This document shows positions 26,131 through 37,908 of a DNA stretch of 64,000 nucleotides, one piece after another. Position 1 is the first letter of the stretch, and each line of letters starts with the position of its first letter. This DNA is from Uranotaenia lowii (lineage: Eukaryota; Arthropoda; Insecta; Diptera; Culicidae): positions 187,757,802-187,821,801 of the forward strand of contig NC_073693.1 in the NCBI RefSeq assembly GCF_029784155.1, written 5' to 3'. The notes under the pieces were generated by a model. It saw nothing but the letters and a program-made list of their open reading frames with translations, was not told the origin of the DNA and did no database searches. Made by a program: the position numbers and the translations under genes.

Positions 26131-27868
26131 CTTACTATTTTTATACTAATTAATAACTGATCGTTTTTAAATTTTTAAATTCTTCTGATATTTTTTACAG
26201 TTTTGTCAATAAAGTACAGAAATTTCTTAATTGTTTTGTTTTGTACTCATAAGTTATTTCAAAAACAAATGCTGATGAAGATTTTGCTTAATCAAAGTGA
26301 TTAAAAATAAAGTAATGGATACTAGACTTTTAACTTTGTTTTTTGTTAACTCTGTTGACTATGGTAAGTAATAACACCCTTCACATGGCTAACAACTTGC
26401 TAATGTGTAAAATAAGTATTTGATGAACGATTGTTGGGATTAATATGAGTGGTTTCAAATTCTGAGCTTGTTTAGTTACACTTCTTAATAAATGCCCATA
26501 TAAAAGACAAGGTAGTGTTTTGAGTATCGAGAGTTGAGTAGCGCAATAAAAATGGTTTATTGAGCTGCAAATCGAGATTTAAAATTCGAATAAAGATTCA
26601 ATTCGTAAACGTCATATAGCATATAGTGTTGTGTAATGAAATGTTTGAAGGCAAGAGTGATATAGGATTAAAACAGAGCCAGAGGCGAGCCATTTTTTTT
26701 AGTTTGTTAACCTTTATTTCTAAACACCTTTTGGGATCGAAAAAATTTCCGTTACTCATTTCGTGTAATAAAAATTTTATTTGAAAAAAAAGGCACGTTC
26801 GCATGGCCTTGGTTTGAAAATTTCCTCAACTTGCAATAATACCAAAAGGTTAGAATATATTTTGGATCAAAACATCTCGTTCGATCGAAATTAACATTTT
26901 TATGCTTCTTTCATATCGAAAAAAGAATATTCACTGATTGCATACACCTACTCTTGAACATAGCATGAGCACTAGTCACTATATGTATTTCTGTATGTTA
27001 CAACAGTAATTTCACAAATAAAAGTGCAACGCTGTGAAAAAGCTTTATCAGAATAACGAATTAATCACTTCGGACTCGCATCAAAGCGTTCGAACAAAAA
27101 CAATTTGCAAAATAATACTCGCACAAATTATGCTGACAATTGCATCCAAATCAAACATCATCACTAGGCTGTAAAAGTGTCCATGTACGCACCAACAGCG
27201 CCGCAGCGACTAATTAAACGCATCCCATAGTCACACTTGGGTAAAACAAATGAATTGCCAATTTGTTGGTTGAATGTTGGTTTTGCAACATTTTTTTTTA
27301 CAACTTATTGAAAACCGAATTCTTTGCTTAATTAAAACGATCCGGCTCATCGCTTTCCATACCGTTTGGCAATGCATGTCATTTTTTAATTCCTGTCCAT
27401 TTTTCACGACCGACGTTGGCCAGCGTATAAATTGTGGACACGCATATATTATTGTTTCCCTGTAGATGCTTTTCCTGTCCGGTAATATATGCCTTACCCT
27501 ATTTCAGTCCTGAATTCTGATAGAACAATTGTTCCGAGCAATTCCGACCATGGTTGAATATTTTTGCAATTAAACTGTTCCGCTAGGGGAAAAATACTAC
27601 CACCCAAGAGCCTTGTTTTTCGAATGTGACTTCATTTGCCTTTAAATGGTCGATTTAAAATTGATTATTCAAGATGTACGGGTCGGAACTGGGAACGTGT
27701 AACAATAGTCAACAAATAAAATCATACAAACCAATCTTGAACAATAAAATTTGAAAAGAGTAGAGCAAGTAGTAAAACTTCGAAACGCTCGTTTTTTAAA
27801 ACCAATTTTGAATTTTACAATAACCATTTCCCCCTGAGAACTTCAATTTTTGTTATTTTTCAACCCAA
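26131..27868. other. Stretch without recognised features
   Basis: AT-rich, with short frames only. A less AT-rich patch at about 27180-27480 has no recognised coding or repeat signature. Confidence 0.45.
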
Positions 27869-27871
27869 TTA

Positions 27872-28273
27872 GGCTGGAACAAATATCAATTTCTTCTTTT
27901 GTCAAACCCCCCCCCCCCCCCCCCCTTCGAAATTTCCAAAAAACCCGAAGGGGGGAATAAATAAAGTTTGAAGTATTTTATGTAATTTCCGACAAAATAT
28001 TCAAATATCCAAAAGATTACAAGACCAAAATACAAATTTTGGAAGATGGAAGTTTTTTCACCTTTTGTATTCTTGATTTTATTGAGTTATTCGATAAAAA
28101 ATTACTTGATTTATATGTTTTGTGCAATGATATAGTATGCAATTGAGTTGCATACAAGCTTTCGTGCAATTTAATCCAATTTATTTGTTTTTCGCATTAT
28201 TTTTTATTGTCCCCCCCCCTCGCGATGTTCCAACTTCGAGTGACAAAAGAAGGATTTGAAATTTGTTCCGGCC
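27872..28273 (-). mobile_element. Harbinger-like MITE, copy 2
   Basis: Inverted copy of the 2763-3165 family, 402 bp, flanked by TTA (27869-27871 and 28274-28276), the complement-sense version of the TAA target. The left end is GGCTGGAACAAATATCAATT. Includes a C-run of about 20 bases (27907-27926) next to TTCGAAATTTCC and CCGAAGGGGGG. Confidence 0.88.
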
Positions 28274-28326
28274 TTATTGCTAAATTATAACAGTTTCAAG
28301 GTTCAAGTGACAAACCATAATAATGG

Positions 28327-28620
28327 TTGTAACGTAAACAATTTGAATTAGCGCACAACAATTTAGAATTAAGTTTAGAATCCATCTCTTCAACTGCAAT
28401 TTTAGCTCCATTTCCATTTAGAGCATTTTTGATTCCTTTTTCTCTTCTCTACCAACCGTCGAACAAACCGGTCACCTAGCCACGTTCAATTAAGAGTGAA
28501 TTAGAATAAAAATTGTAGTGTAAAGTTTTCCTTAAAAATAAAGTATTATTCATTGGACTAAATCCAAGTGAAGTGAAGTTTCTTTTAAGTTGTGACCGTG
28601 ATCTATTTCCTGACGATACA
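28327..28620 (+). repeat. BEL/Pao 5' LTR
   Basis: 294 bp, starting TGTAACGTAAAC and ending GACGATACA. Contains the segment AATTAGCGCACAACA and an AATAAA-like word near AAAAATAAAGTATT. Differs from the 3' LTR by substitutions and by a shorter stretch after TTTTAGCTCC. Confidence 0.95.
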
Positions 28621-28624
28621 TAAT

Positions 28625-28642
28625 TGGTGCCGTGACCAGGAT
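28625..28642 (+). promoter_or_regulatory. Probable tRNA primer-binding site
   Basis: TGGTGCCGTGACCAGGAT lies 4 bp downstream of the 5' LTR. The TGG start matches the complement of a tRNA CCA end. The tRNA was not identified. Confidence 0.65.
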
Positions 28643-29220
28643 CACGGAAACTTGGACACTTGTGAAACTTCACGTCATCGGTCGAACCTTACCCTACCCG
28701 TGGGACCAATCCCTGGAATCCGGATTTATTAAATAATACAAGGCATAATTTCCTAAGAGTACATGTGAGTACCTTTCCAAAACCGTTCCGAAATTAGTGC
28801 GGTACTTCCTGGGTCGTGTTTTTGAAAATTTTAGACCAAAACTCAAATTCGTCGTTTCCACGTGGCAACTGCCGGAAGATATCGGGATCCGGAGATTCAA
28901 TTACCTGGTTCACCTTCGAGAACATCATTCGTTCTGGAACCTTCCTCCGTAGAGAAGCTGTACCGTTGCCGTCGGTAGAAAAACTGAAATCCCATAGCCC
29001 AAAATCAAACTTAACCTTAATCGGATTGCCAAACTGTTGTCGATTGCTGGAGGTTACTTCAGTTCAACTGGTTTCCCGCTAGTTCCTGCTTTTATAAATA
29101 CAAGGCCTGTCTTTGGACAGGCACAGGTGAGTGTCTGTCCAACTATTTTTCTATTTTTCCGAAAGGTGCTTTCCGGTGTTCTTATACTGCTTTTAGATCC
29201 GGATTGTGACGCGTATCATC

Positions 29221-30435
29221 ATGAGCACCGCCGAGAAGAAACTCCTCAAAAAGGAACTGAAGCGAAAGAACCTACTGGATGCCATCAACCGTGTTGAGGA
29301 CTTCCTGAAGCGTTACGACGAGGACCGAGATATTCACGAGGTTAAACTACGTCTGGACAAGTTGGACAAACTCATGGAAACCTTCGAGGAAATTCAAGGC
29401 GAGTATGAAAAAATGGATGATTCCCCACAATTTATTTCGGCAAACTCTGTTGTACGGGCAAAGGTAGAGGAACAATATTTTCGGGTTAAAGTTGGTTTGG
29501 TGTCGAAGCTCCCTGTGTCGGTTGTTGATCCCCAAAATTCTTTTCCCATGCAACCAATTCCCCATGTTTCTAATATAAGACTTCCAACGATTTCACTTCC
29601 AAGCTTTGATGGCGACTTGAATGATTGGCTGACCTTTCATTCATTTCCCTCATTCACACATCAGCTGAGATTCCTAACATTCAAAAGTTTCAATACTTAC
29701 GGTCTGCCTTGAAAGGGGATGCACTGCAACTTATCGAATCACTCACTATCAGTGCCAACAACTATGTCGTGGCTTGGGAATCGCTTGTTAATCGGTACTC
29801 CAATAAATATTTGCTCAAGAAAAAGCATTTGCAAGCAATCCATGGGCAATCTAAAACTTTCGGAAAGAATGCTGGAAATTTTCGAGCCGTGGTAGAAGAG
29901 TTTCAGCGTCATGTTAAAATTCTAAAACAACTTGATGAACCTACGGAATCCTGGAGTAGTTTGTTCGTCCAATTACTTTGTTCACGAGTTGATGACCAGA
30001 CGCAGAGATTGGGAGGAATTCGTATCGGGCGGGGAGGAACCCACTTACACAATTCTTATTGAATTTCTCACTCGGAAAATTCGGACACTCGAATCTTTGT
30101 CGATTAACTCAGAACAAACAGTTGATAAAAAGGCAAAATTTATTTCGGTAGATAAAAGGCAAAAACACATATCAAATTCACGGATCAACACTTATGCTAG
30201 TACGGATGGTTTTCATGCAGGTTGTTTAGCATGCAAACAGTATCATGCACTCTTCCAATGTCAAGTTTTTGAAAAAATGTCGCTTTCTGATCGGCTGAAC
30301 TTGGTCAACGAAAAGAAAATTTGCAGCAACTGTTTCCGCAATGATCACTTTGCACGTAAATGCACGTCCAAATACACATGTCGTATTTGTCGAAAGCGAC
30401 ACCATTCACTTTTGCACCCCGGATTTGAATCACCT
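29221..30435 (+). pseudogene. gag: BEL/Pao gag region, frameshifted
   Basis: Starts MSTAEKKLLKKELKRK at 29221, a charged helical N-terminus. The capsid-like part (LPSFDGDLNDWLTF at about 29595) breaks frame near 29640 and continues in another frame to about 29990, then returns at about 30000 by a second shift. The C-terminal part has nucleocapsid zinc-knuckle clusters: CLACKQYHALFQC, then CSNCFRNDHFARKC and CRICRKRHHSLLH (30220-30415). Role in the family: particle formation and RNA packaging. Confidence 0.88.
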
Positions 30436-30529
30436 GGAATACCGAACACAAATAGCAACATCCAATCTCCTCCAACTTCTAGTGGCCAAACTGCAACAGT
30501 ATCCCTGAACTCGGTCGGAATTTCCCAAG

Positions 30530-31032
30530 CAGCAGACGTTCTCCTATCCACGGTGGTAGTTCACGTACTAGATGGAAATGGCGGTTTGCACTTTGCGCGC
30601 GCGCTTTTGGATTCGGGCTCCCAATGTAATATTATGAGTGAACAGCTGAGCAACAAACTTCGGTTACCCAAAACCCCCATCGATAGCCCCATATTCGGTG
30701 TGGGTGAGTCCCAGATTCGAGCAGTTTGTTCTGTTTCAACTACAGTCAAATCCAGATTTAATTATTTCTCGTTCCCATTGGACTGTATAGTTTTACGCAA
30801 TCTAACATCTCATCTCCCATCCACTACTACTCTGAAGACCTCGTGGAAGAACCCAAACAATGTTGATCTCGCAGATCCCAACTTCAATGTAAGGCAGAAG
30901 GTCGATTTGATTATCGGAGCAGAATATTTTTACTCGTTCCTGAAAGGTGGCCGGATAGAACTCGGAAGTCCATCCGCGGTGATAGTAGAGACTGTATTTG
31001 GTTGGTTAGTCTCGGGGAAATCGACATCGTAA
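30530..31032 (+). pseudogene. BEL/Pao aspartic protease region
   Basis: In frame with the knuckles. ALLDSGSQCNIM (about 30600-30635) carries the DSG active-site motif of retroviral-type proteases. The flap-like FGVGESQIRAV follows, and the frame continues through IIGAEYFY and VFGWLVSG. It ends at a TAA at 31030-31032. The reading frame picks up again directly after the stop, so this looks like an inactivating mutation, although a natural stop cannot be excluded. Confidence 0.85.
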
Positions 31033-32960
31033 GAAGAAAATCCCAATATTACATGCCACATTTCAACCCTCGAATCTATTGACCACACCCTCCAACAATT
31101 TTGGAAAATTGAAAGTCTTGATTCAGTAACATTGTCCCCTGCTCAACAATACTGTGGAAAATTCTACAGCGATACGGTTACCAGAAATGTCTCGGGAAGC
31201 TATGCCGTCAAATATCCTAAAAGGGAAGGAATTTCAAGAATGTTAGGCAATTCATTTGGAAATGCTACCCTTCGTTTTTTGAACCTTGAAAGAAAACTGG
31301 AAAGGAATGTTGACCTCAAACTAAAATACCACACATTTCTGGAAGAATTTCTACTATTAGGCCACATGCGCAAATTAGATTCTAACGACGCTGATCCACC
31401 CACTACATTCTATCTTCCTCATCACGCTGTAATGAAGGAATCAAGTACGACGACAAAACTTCGTTGCGTATTCGATGCTTTAGCTAAGACAAACACAGGG
31501 TTTTCTCTAAATGATACGCTCTTGGTTGGACCTGTGCTCCAAGACGAGCTCATTTGCCTACTAATTCGATTTCGGAAACACAAGATTGCCCTTCTCGCTG
31601 ATATTGAGAAGATGTATCGGCAGATTGATATCCACCCCGAAGACCGAGCTCTCCAAAGAATCGTGTGGCGTTTTGATAAACAAGAACCCATATCCAAATT
31701 TGAGTTGACCACTGTTACGTATGGTCTATCCCCATCTTCCTTCCTTGCCACCCGGGCTCTCAAGCAACTCGCAGACGACGAAGGCCACTCATTTCCACTT
31801 GCTGCTCGAGCCCTCGTTGAAGACATGTATATGGACGATTTCATCAGTGGGGCAGCGACCGCCACACACGCCAAACAGCTGCGTATAGAAATGGATGAGT
31901 TAACATCGAGAGGAGGTTTTCCGCTACGAAAAGGGTGCTCCAATGCAAATCAAGTCTTAGAAGGGATTGCGCCGGAAAATCTTGCTACCCAAACCATCCG
32001 CAAATTTGATCCGGAAGAAACGATTAAAATTTTAGGAATATCTTCGGGACCACTAACTGATAAATTTAGATTTGATTTTTGCCCTCAAATGAACGAAGGG
32101 CCCATAACAAAACGGAACATGCTCTCTAATATCGCTCGATTATATGACCCTCTCGGATTTGTTGCCCCTATAATAGTTCGTGCAAAGGTTATGCTACAAC
32201 AAATATGGACTTTGTCTTTAGACTGGGATGATGAAGTGCCTCTTGAATTACAAAATTCCTGGACTAGATATTTGAAAGAATTGCCTTTTTTATCAAATTT
32301 AAGAATTGATCGACATGCATTTTTTGACCAAAATATTGAACTGCATAGCTTCGCTGATGCATCAGAAACTGCCTATGGTGCCTGCGTTTACGGCAGATCA
32401 ATCGGGCCTAATGGTGAGGTGAAAGTTTCGTTACTAGCTGCTAAATCTAGGGTAGCTCCTCTTCAGAAAAGAAGTATCCCCCGACTTGAGCTATGTGCTG
32501 CATACGATGCTGCTAAACTACACAAGAAAGTTCACGATGCCCTTAAACTAAATATTTCCTCGTCAAGATTCTGGTCCGATTCGATGGTTGTCCTCCACTG
32601 GATTAGATCTCCCGCTAGCAATTGGAAAACGTTTATTGCTAACCGAGTAGCAGAAATCCAACAACTCTCCCATGGCTCGAATTGGTATCACGTTCCTGGT
32701 TCAAGTAATCCTGCAGATTTGGTGTCCCGAGGAGTTTCGGTCGATCAACTTTTAACAAGCGATCTTTGGACAAAGGGATCCTGGTTGCAGCAGGGGGAAG
32801 AAAACTGGCCATCGCAAAGTTTCTCCATGCCCGACTTGTCCGATCAACTTCTAGAACGAAAACTGACTACTCTGGTTGCCCAAGCTCCTCTGGTTGCCCA
32901 ATTACCCGATTTTCCTCTTATCATCGCATGGTCCGAGTTATTGTCTATTGTTTCCGATTT
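31033..32960 (+). pseudogene. pol: BEL/Pao reverse transcriptase and RNase H
   Basis: One long open frame. RT motifs: YLPHHAVMKES and KLRCVFDA (31410-31475), ADIEKMYRQI (about 31600), YGLSPSSFLATRAL (about 31720-31765), and the catalytic YMDD at about 31828-31839. RNase H motifs follow: HSFADASETAYGACVYG (about 32345-32395), RLELCAAYDAAKL (about 32485) and FWSDSMVVLHWI (about 32570-32605). It then reads VPGSSNPADLVSRG and loses frame at about 32950-33060. RT and RNase H residues look conserved. It would be non-functional because the flanking gag, protease and integrase parts are broken. Confidence 0.93.
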
Positions 32961-33061
32961 GCTCAACTCACCCGAGAGAAAACCCGATCCGAATCGTTAT
33001 CATTATCTGTGCAAGAGTTGGAGAGGGCCAAATTTGCACTGATCACAATTGTACAACATGA

Positions 33062-34427
33062 GTGTTCGATGAAGAGATACGCCGTCTGCAAAAGGGAGAA
33101 TTTGTATCCAATAAATCCAGCCTCAAGTTACTCAACCCATTCCTCGACCCTTCTGGCATTGTTCGAATGGGTGGCCGGCTCAGGAACTCTCGAGAACCGT
33201 TCGAAAAAAAAACACTTCATACTTCTACCTGGTTTCCACCACTTCAGCCGTTTGTTGATAATGAGTTATCATCGAAGATTAGTCCACGGAGGGATCTCAC
33301 TCACATTGGCCACAATTCGATCTGAGTATTGGCCGATAAATGGAAGGAGAGCAGTAAGGAGTGTTCTAAGATCTTGTTTTCGATGCGCTCGCGTCGATCC
33401 CCAACCAATAAACCAACCCGTTGGTCAATTACCATCCCCTCGCATTACTCCTGGTCGTCCGTTTCTCGCTACTGGTATTGACTACTGTGGACCAGTCTTT
33501 ATCAAATCTCCAAACCGTCGGCCTGGTCCAACAAAGGCTACGTAGCTTTATTCGTATGTTTCCGCACCAAGGCGGTGCATATAGAATTAGTGGGAAATTT
33601 AACCACCGACGCATTTTTGGCAGCCTTACGAAGATTTATGTCCCGTCGTGGTTATCCTCAGCACATTTATTCTGATAATGCGACGAATTTCTGTGGAGCA
33701 AAATCCGAATGAAATGCTTTATTTAAAATGTTCCACAATCGTGCTGACGTCGAAAACATTCAAAGTAGTCTCGCTGCAGTTAGGATTGTTTGGCATTTGA
33801 TACCGCCCAGAGCTCCCAACTTTGGCGGACTTTGGGAGGCTGCGATTAAGGTCGCCAAGAAACACCTTCTACGACAAGTGGGCAGCTCTTCGCTCTATTA
33901 CGAAGACCTGGTAACGACGCTGGCTCAGATAGAGGCATGTATGAATTCCCGACCACTGTGTCCTCTATCTGATGATCCGAACGATTTTTAAGGCTTTGAC
34001 ACCAGGCCATTTCCTGATAGGAGCTCCAATGATGACTCTGCCTGATCCTGACTACAAGGAGGTTCCTATAAATCGACTTGGGAGGTACGAACTGATCCAA
34101 CAAAGGACTCAACACTTCTGGAATTGTTGGACCAACGAATATCTGGTGGAATTGCATCGCTACACGACTACGGACCCGAAAAAGGTTACGCTGAAGGTTG
34201 ATCAAATAGTTATTCTTCGTGACCAATTGCTGCCGCCTGTGCGATGGCCGTTGGCCCGCATTGAAACACTTCATCCTGGAGAAGACGGAATCACGCGAGT
34301 TGTGACGATTCGCACTGCAGCTGGAAACTTCAAGCGTTCGGTAGCCATGATATGTCCGCTACCATTCGAAGAAGAGTATTCATCGAGCGACGATGCAACC
34401 AGCTTCAAGGATAAAATTGATGAATGA
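33062..34427 (+). pseudogene. pol: BEL/Pao integrase with C-terminal domain, broken
   Basis: The zinc-binding H-H-C-C part is at 33260-33395 (YHRRLVHGG, then CFRC). The catalytic D, D, E are all visible: GIDYCGP (about 33477), YSDNATNF (about 33670) and LWEAAIK (about 33835). The C-terminal domain (ALTPGHFLIG to FEEEYSSSD, 33990-34400) matches the DUF5641-type tail of BEL integrases. Breaks: a shift at an A-run near 33210, a shift near 33540, a TGA at about 33710, and a shift near 33990 in a T-run. Ends with a TGA at about 34425-34427. Confidence 0.92.
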
Positions 34428-34488
34428 ATTTATACAGTGATAGTTATAAGAATGAATTGAAATGTAACATTTCAGGTGGCCGGTTCTA

Positions 34489-34805
34489 TGTGACGTAAAC
34501 AATTTAAATTAGCGCACAACATTTTAAAATTAAGTTTAGAATCCATCTCTTCAACTGCAATTTTAGCTCCTGTCATGAAAATTCAGTTTTCAGTGTAGAA
34601 TGATAGAGCATTTTTGATTCCTTTTTCTCTTCTCTACCATCCGTCGAACAAACCGGTCACCTAGCCACGTTGAATTAAAAGTGAATTAGAATAAAAATTG
34701 TAGTGTAAAGTTTTCCTTAAAAATAAAGCATTATTTATTGGACTAAATCCAAGTGAAGTGAAGTTTCTTTTAAGTTGTGACCGTGATCTATTTCCTGACG
34801 ATACA
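34489..34805 (+). repeat. BEL/Pao 3' LTR
   Basis: 317 bp, starting TGTGACGTAAAC and ending GACGATACA. Relative to the 5' LTR it has a longer segment after TTTTAGCTCC (about 34571-34605, TGTCATGAAAATTCAG and on), giving a net 23 bp extra, plus scattered substitutions. Confidence 0.95.
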
Positions 34806-34810
34806 ATGGT

Positions 34811-36800
34811 TAAAAATTATTAGTATCTGAGAAATTTTCTTTGGCGTTTCATTCTTTGTCTAACCAGCTTGTTAAAAACGCGTTTTTGAGGTTGCTGCCT
34901 TTTTTCCGGGATTTTAGCTACGGTTTAGCCTTGTGGATATCTCCAAAAACATCGCCATGGAAGGAATTCGACAGATCGACCCAGAAACATCCAACAATCT
35001 CGAAGGTAAGCCTTAAACAAACACTGGAAGTTGCTTTTCTACAGATTATGTATCCGTGGTTTTCGAAATATGTTCTAAAATTATTTTTTTTGCGATTTTT
35101 TTAAAAGACTTATAACGATTTTGAAGTTTGCTTCGGGTGGTATTGACTCGAATGGCGTGGGAAGGTTAAAAGAAACATTTTCACATCCTCCAAAAATAAT
35201 ATCATACATCACACAACACCATGAACGAGAATGTTGGATTTAATTCTTCAAATGAGCAAATGTAGGTTATTCACCAAAATCAATCTTGAATGCTTAATGT
35301 GTATTTTGAAGAAGGAATGTAAAAAATCATACAACTGTCTGGTCTTCACAGATGGCTCAACAGATGAGAGGCATCTATTTCGATGGGTACCCATATCAAA
35401 CACAATGTGCTCGAAGTAATATGAGGAGCAGGGATATTTGTTCTTCGTTGCTTGATTAATTATGCGGAATCCAAGCCATTCCATTCTGTGAGAATAATTT
35501 CTCATTCTGGGAGAATAACATGTAAAATAACTTTAAATCTGATTTGCTATTTGGCAAGCTTAAAATTAGTTCAATCTTGTTGAAATTTTTTCTAAACATC
35601 CTTAAAAAATGTTTTATAAAAAAATCCTTTTTTTATAAAAATAGTTAACCCTTAGCATTTATTAACATTTACACTTGAATCGCTGCAATATATTTTGTTC
35701 TATTCGTTAACATGTGTTAGAAAAACTTTGAATTTTCCTTAAATACTCATACTCTTGCAAACTAATTGATTGAGATTTACCATGAGCTTGCAACAGCCAC
35801 TATACCCCAAACAAAAAGAAAATGGAAAATATCATACCTCGCAAACAAATTGGCAAACATCCGAATAAGAATAATGTTTATATCCTGTTATTCATGAGGG
35901 TTGTTTCTCAATTGATGCACTCCGGTTGCTCGAAACAAAACGCCACTAACTGCTTCCGTCCAATAAAAAACAAGAAGAAGAAGAAACAATCAAATAATTA
36001 CTTAGTCGTGCCACAGGACAGGAAACACACTCAACTGAAACAATAGGAGAAAATATCCGAAAAAAAGCTTCAATTACCGCGCCTGTCCTTGCGTGCCAAA
36101 ATCAACCGAAAGACCAAGTGCCAAAGTTTAGTAAAAGTTTTCCGCCAGAAGTTTATTAAATAGCTTTTTTGTTTCCACAAAAGTCGAGCGAAAAAACACA
36201 TCATCAACAACAGCAACAACAAAAGAAAAACAACACCAGCGAGCGCGAAAAGGGCGCACAAAAATTGCCCTTCGGCATTGTGGAATCATTATTTTGGGTG
36301 GGGCAGCAGACTAAGCAAACTCATTTGCCAAAACGATCAAAGTTCATTTCCCAGCCAGTGTGGAAGTACTCGAGCGTTTGGAAATGTAGGAATTATGTTC
36401 GAAAAAATTTTAAATGCCAGATGAAACGAAAATTAATTTCAGGTTCCTCGAAGCGAAACCGTTCACGATAATTTTTTGTTTCTGGTTCAGCAAATAGAGC
36501 GGGAGCATGCTCTGAATGATTATTCGTATTAAACAATTCGATGGAACATTTCTAGGAAGCATTGTTCTGGAATAGCGAACCGATTAAAAGGTTATGATTA
36601 AATCGGGTATGTTTCGATTGGGCTACCATCTTTCTACTTTTTCACTTTCCCGCAACCACTGTGAAAAATCTTACTGCACAGCACGACACCCAATTACGTT
36701 CCCTGGCACTAAACTGTTTGGTCCCGCACAATTGTTTAACCTATAGGTCCGGTATGAGATCGTCGTATCAGGTCTACAAGGCCGAAATGAGTTCGTCATC
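34811..36800. other. Stretch without a recognised gene; CAA-rich patch at 36.0-36.5 kb
   Basis: Mostly AT-rich. From about 36065 to 36480 the sequence is less AT-rich and contains a CAACAACAGCAACAACAAAAG run. A 100-codon plus frame (36169-36471) begins with TTG, not ATG, and has a Gln/Lys run, so coding is doubtful. The patch resembles dipteran 5' UTR or regulatory DNA with CAX repeats, which is only an impression. Confidence 0.3.
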
Positions 36801-36826
36801 TTGAGGAATCCGAAAGCGATACGAAC

Positions 36827-37265
36827 ATGACCACCATCTCAACAATCAGCGTATTCCAAAGATCTCTCGCAGAATGCGACCCAAAAATAAATCTCATTAA
36901 TGAACGATTCAAGAAGAAGCGACATCGCGGAACCAATAACCAGATTCTCCCATTCATAGATCTAACATCACCACTCAACCACCCAAGTAAAACCACATCA
37001 GTAACCCAGGAACAGACTTGTGTAGCAGATTATTGTTAGTGTCGTACCCCTCGTTCAGAATCATCAGAGATGTGTAGCAGATGATTGTTAGTGTCGTACC
37101 CCTCATTCAGAATCATCAGCTGTCAGGTTGCCGTTAAACGGTTTCTTCGCGTATGACAGCTTTCGCGAGTCGACCCGAACTCGTCTTCCCTCTCTCATCC
37201 GTCAACAGAAAGCGTACGCGCGAAACAGCGCTCAGTTCTTCGGCAACGACGGCCTAGGTAAGTGA
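36827..37265 (+). mobile_element. Possible LTR-element fragment
   Basis: A 70-codon frame (36827-37039, MTTISTISVFQRS...) runs into a moderately GC-rich block starting TGTAGCAGATTATTG. This is the way a polyprotein tail runs into a 3' LTR. The block holds a 52-bp tandem duplication and a stretch to about 37265 with a terminal GGTAAGTGAGCG. No domain or second LTR was found, so this is tentative. Confidence 0.3.
37021..37124. repeat. 52-bp tandem duplication
   Basis: Two adjacent units beginning TGTAGCAGAT and containing GTTAGTGTCGTACCCCTC, with a few differences between units. Confidence 0.9.
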
Positions 37266-37908
37266 GCGTCTTCTCGGTCAGCTATACCAAACCGATATAA
37301 TCTCCACAAGACTGATAAAGTAAAAAAAATTAAATGGCATCCTTCATTTACTTCATTTAATCTGAAACCGTGCTGAAATTTTGACTAAAACAGCAGTCAT
37401 AATTTCGATAGAAGAAAAAATTGGATAATAACATAGAGGTCCTTGACAATGCAATGTCGTTATCCTATTTACTGAGGATCTTCCAACGATAAAATACTGC
37501 GAATTATCTCAGCAGGCAGACTCTGGAATAGTTTCCTGAGAAAGACATTCGGGTTTTTTACTGGCTTGATCGTAGTCAAGATTTAAATCCCGTTGATGAC
37601 CAAGCGGTGTCCTTGCAAGACGTATCTACAGCGAAAACCGGCAATTAAATCCGTTTGTGAGTTGCAAACATGAGTCAGAGATGAGTGGATCAAAATACCT
37701 AAAAAATCTTGGATGTTCTTATCGACTCAATGCCTGGCAAATTTTAATTAGAGATATTCTTAAAACCTATCAAATATCGATAGTTGTTACAAATTAATTC
37801 TATGTTTCCTCAATTTAGGAAATCGCTTCGAAAAAAATTGGTTTGCTACCTAAAAAAATGATTAATTTTAATTTTATTTAATTTGCTTACCCCTTGAAAA
37901 TTGAAACT

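Larger units (their letters stand above)
28327..34805 (+). mobile_element. BEL/Pao LTR retrotransposon, complete but mutated
   Basis: A 6,479-bp element with two LTRs and a perfect 5-bp target duplication ATGGT (28322-28326, 34806-34810). The order is 5' LTR, primer site, leader, gag with zinc knuckles, protease, RT, RNase H, integrase, C-terminal domain, 3' LTR. RT-RNase H before integrase plus the paired-knuckle gag and DUF5641-like C-terminus place it in BEL/Pao. At least six frame breaks or stops interrupt gag-pol. The LTRs have several substitutions and a replaced segment, so the insertion is not recent. Confidence 0.95.

Noticed and set aside
31422..31943. 173-codon minus-strand frame
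   Set aside because: Antisense shadow of the BEL/Pao reverse transcriptase.
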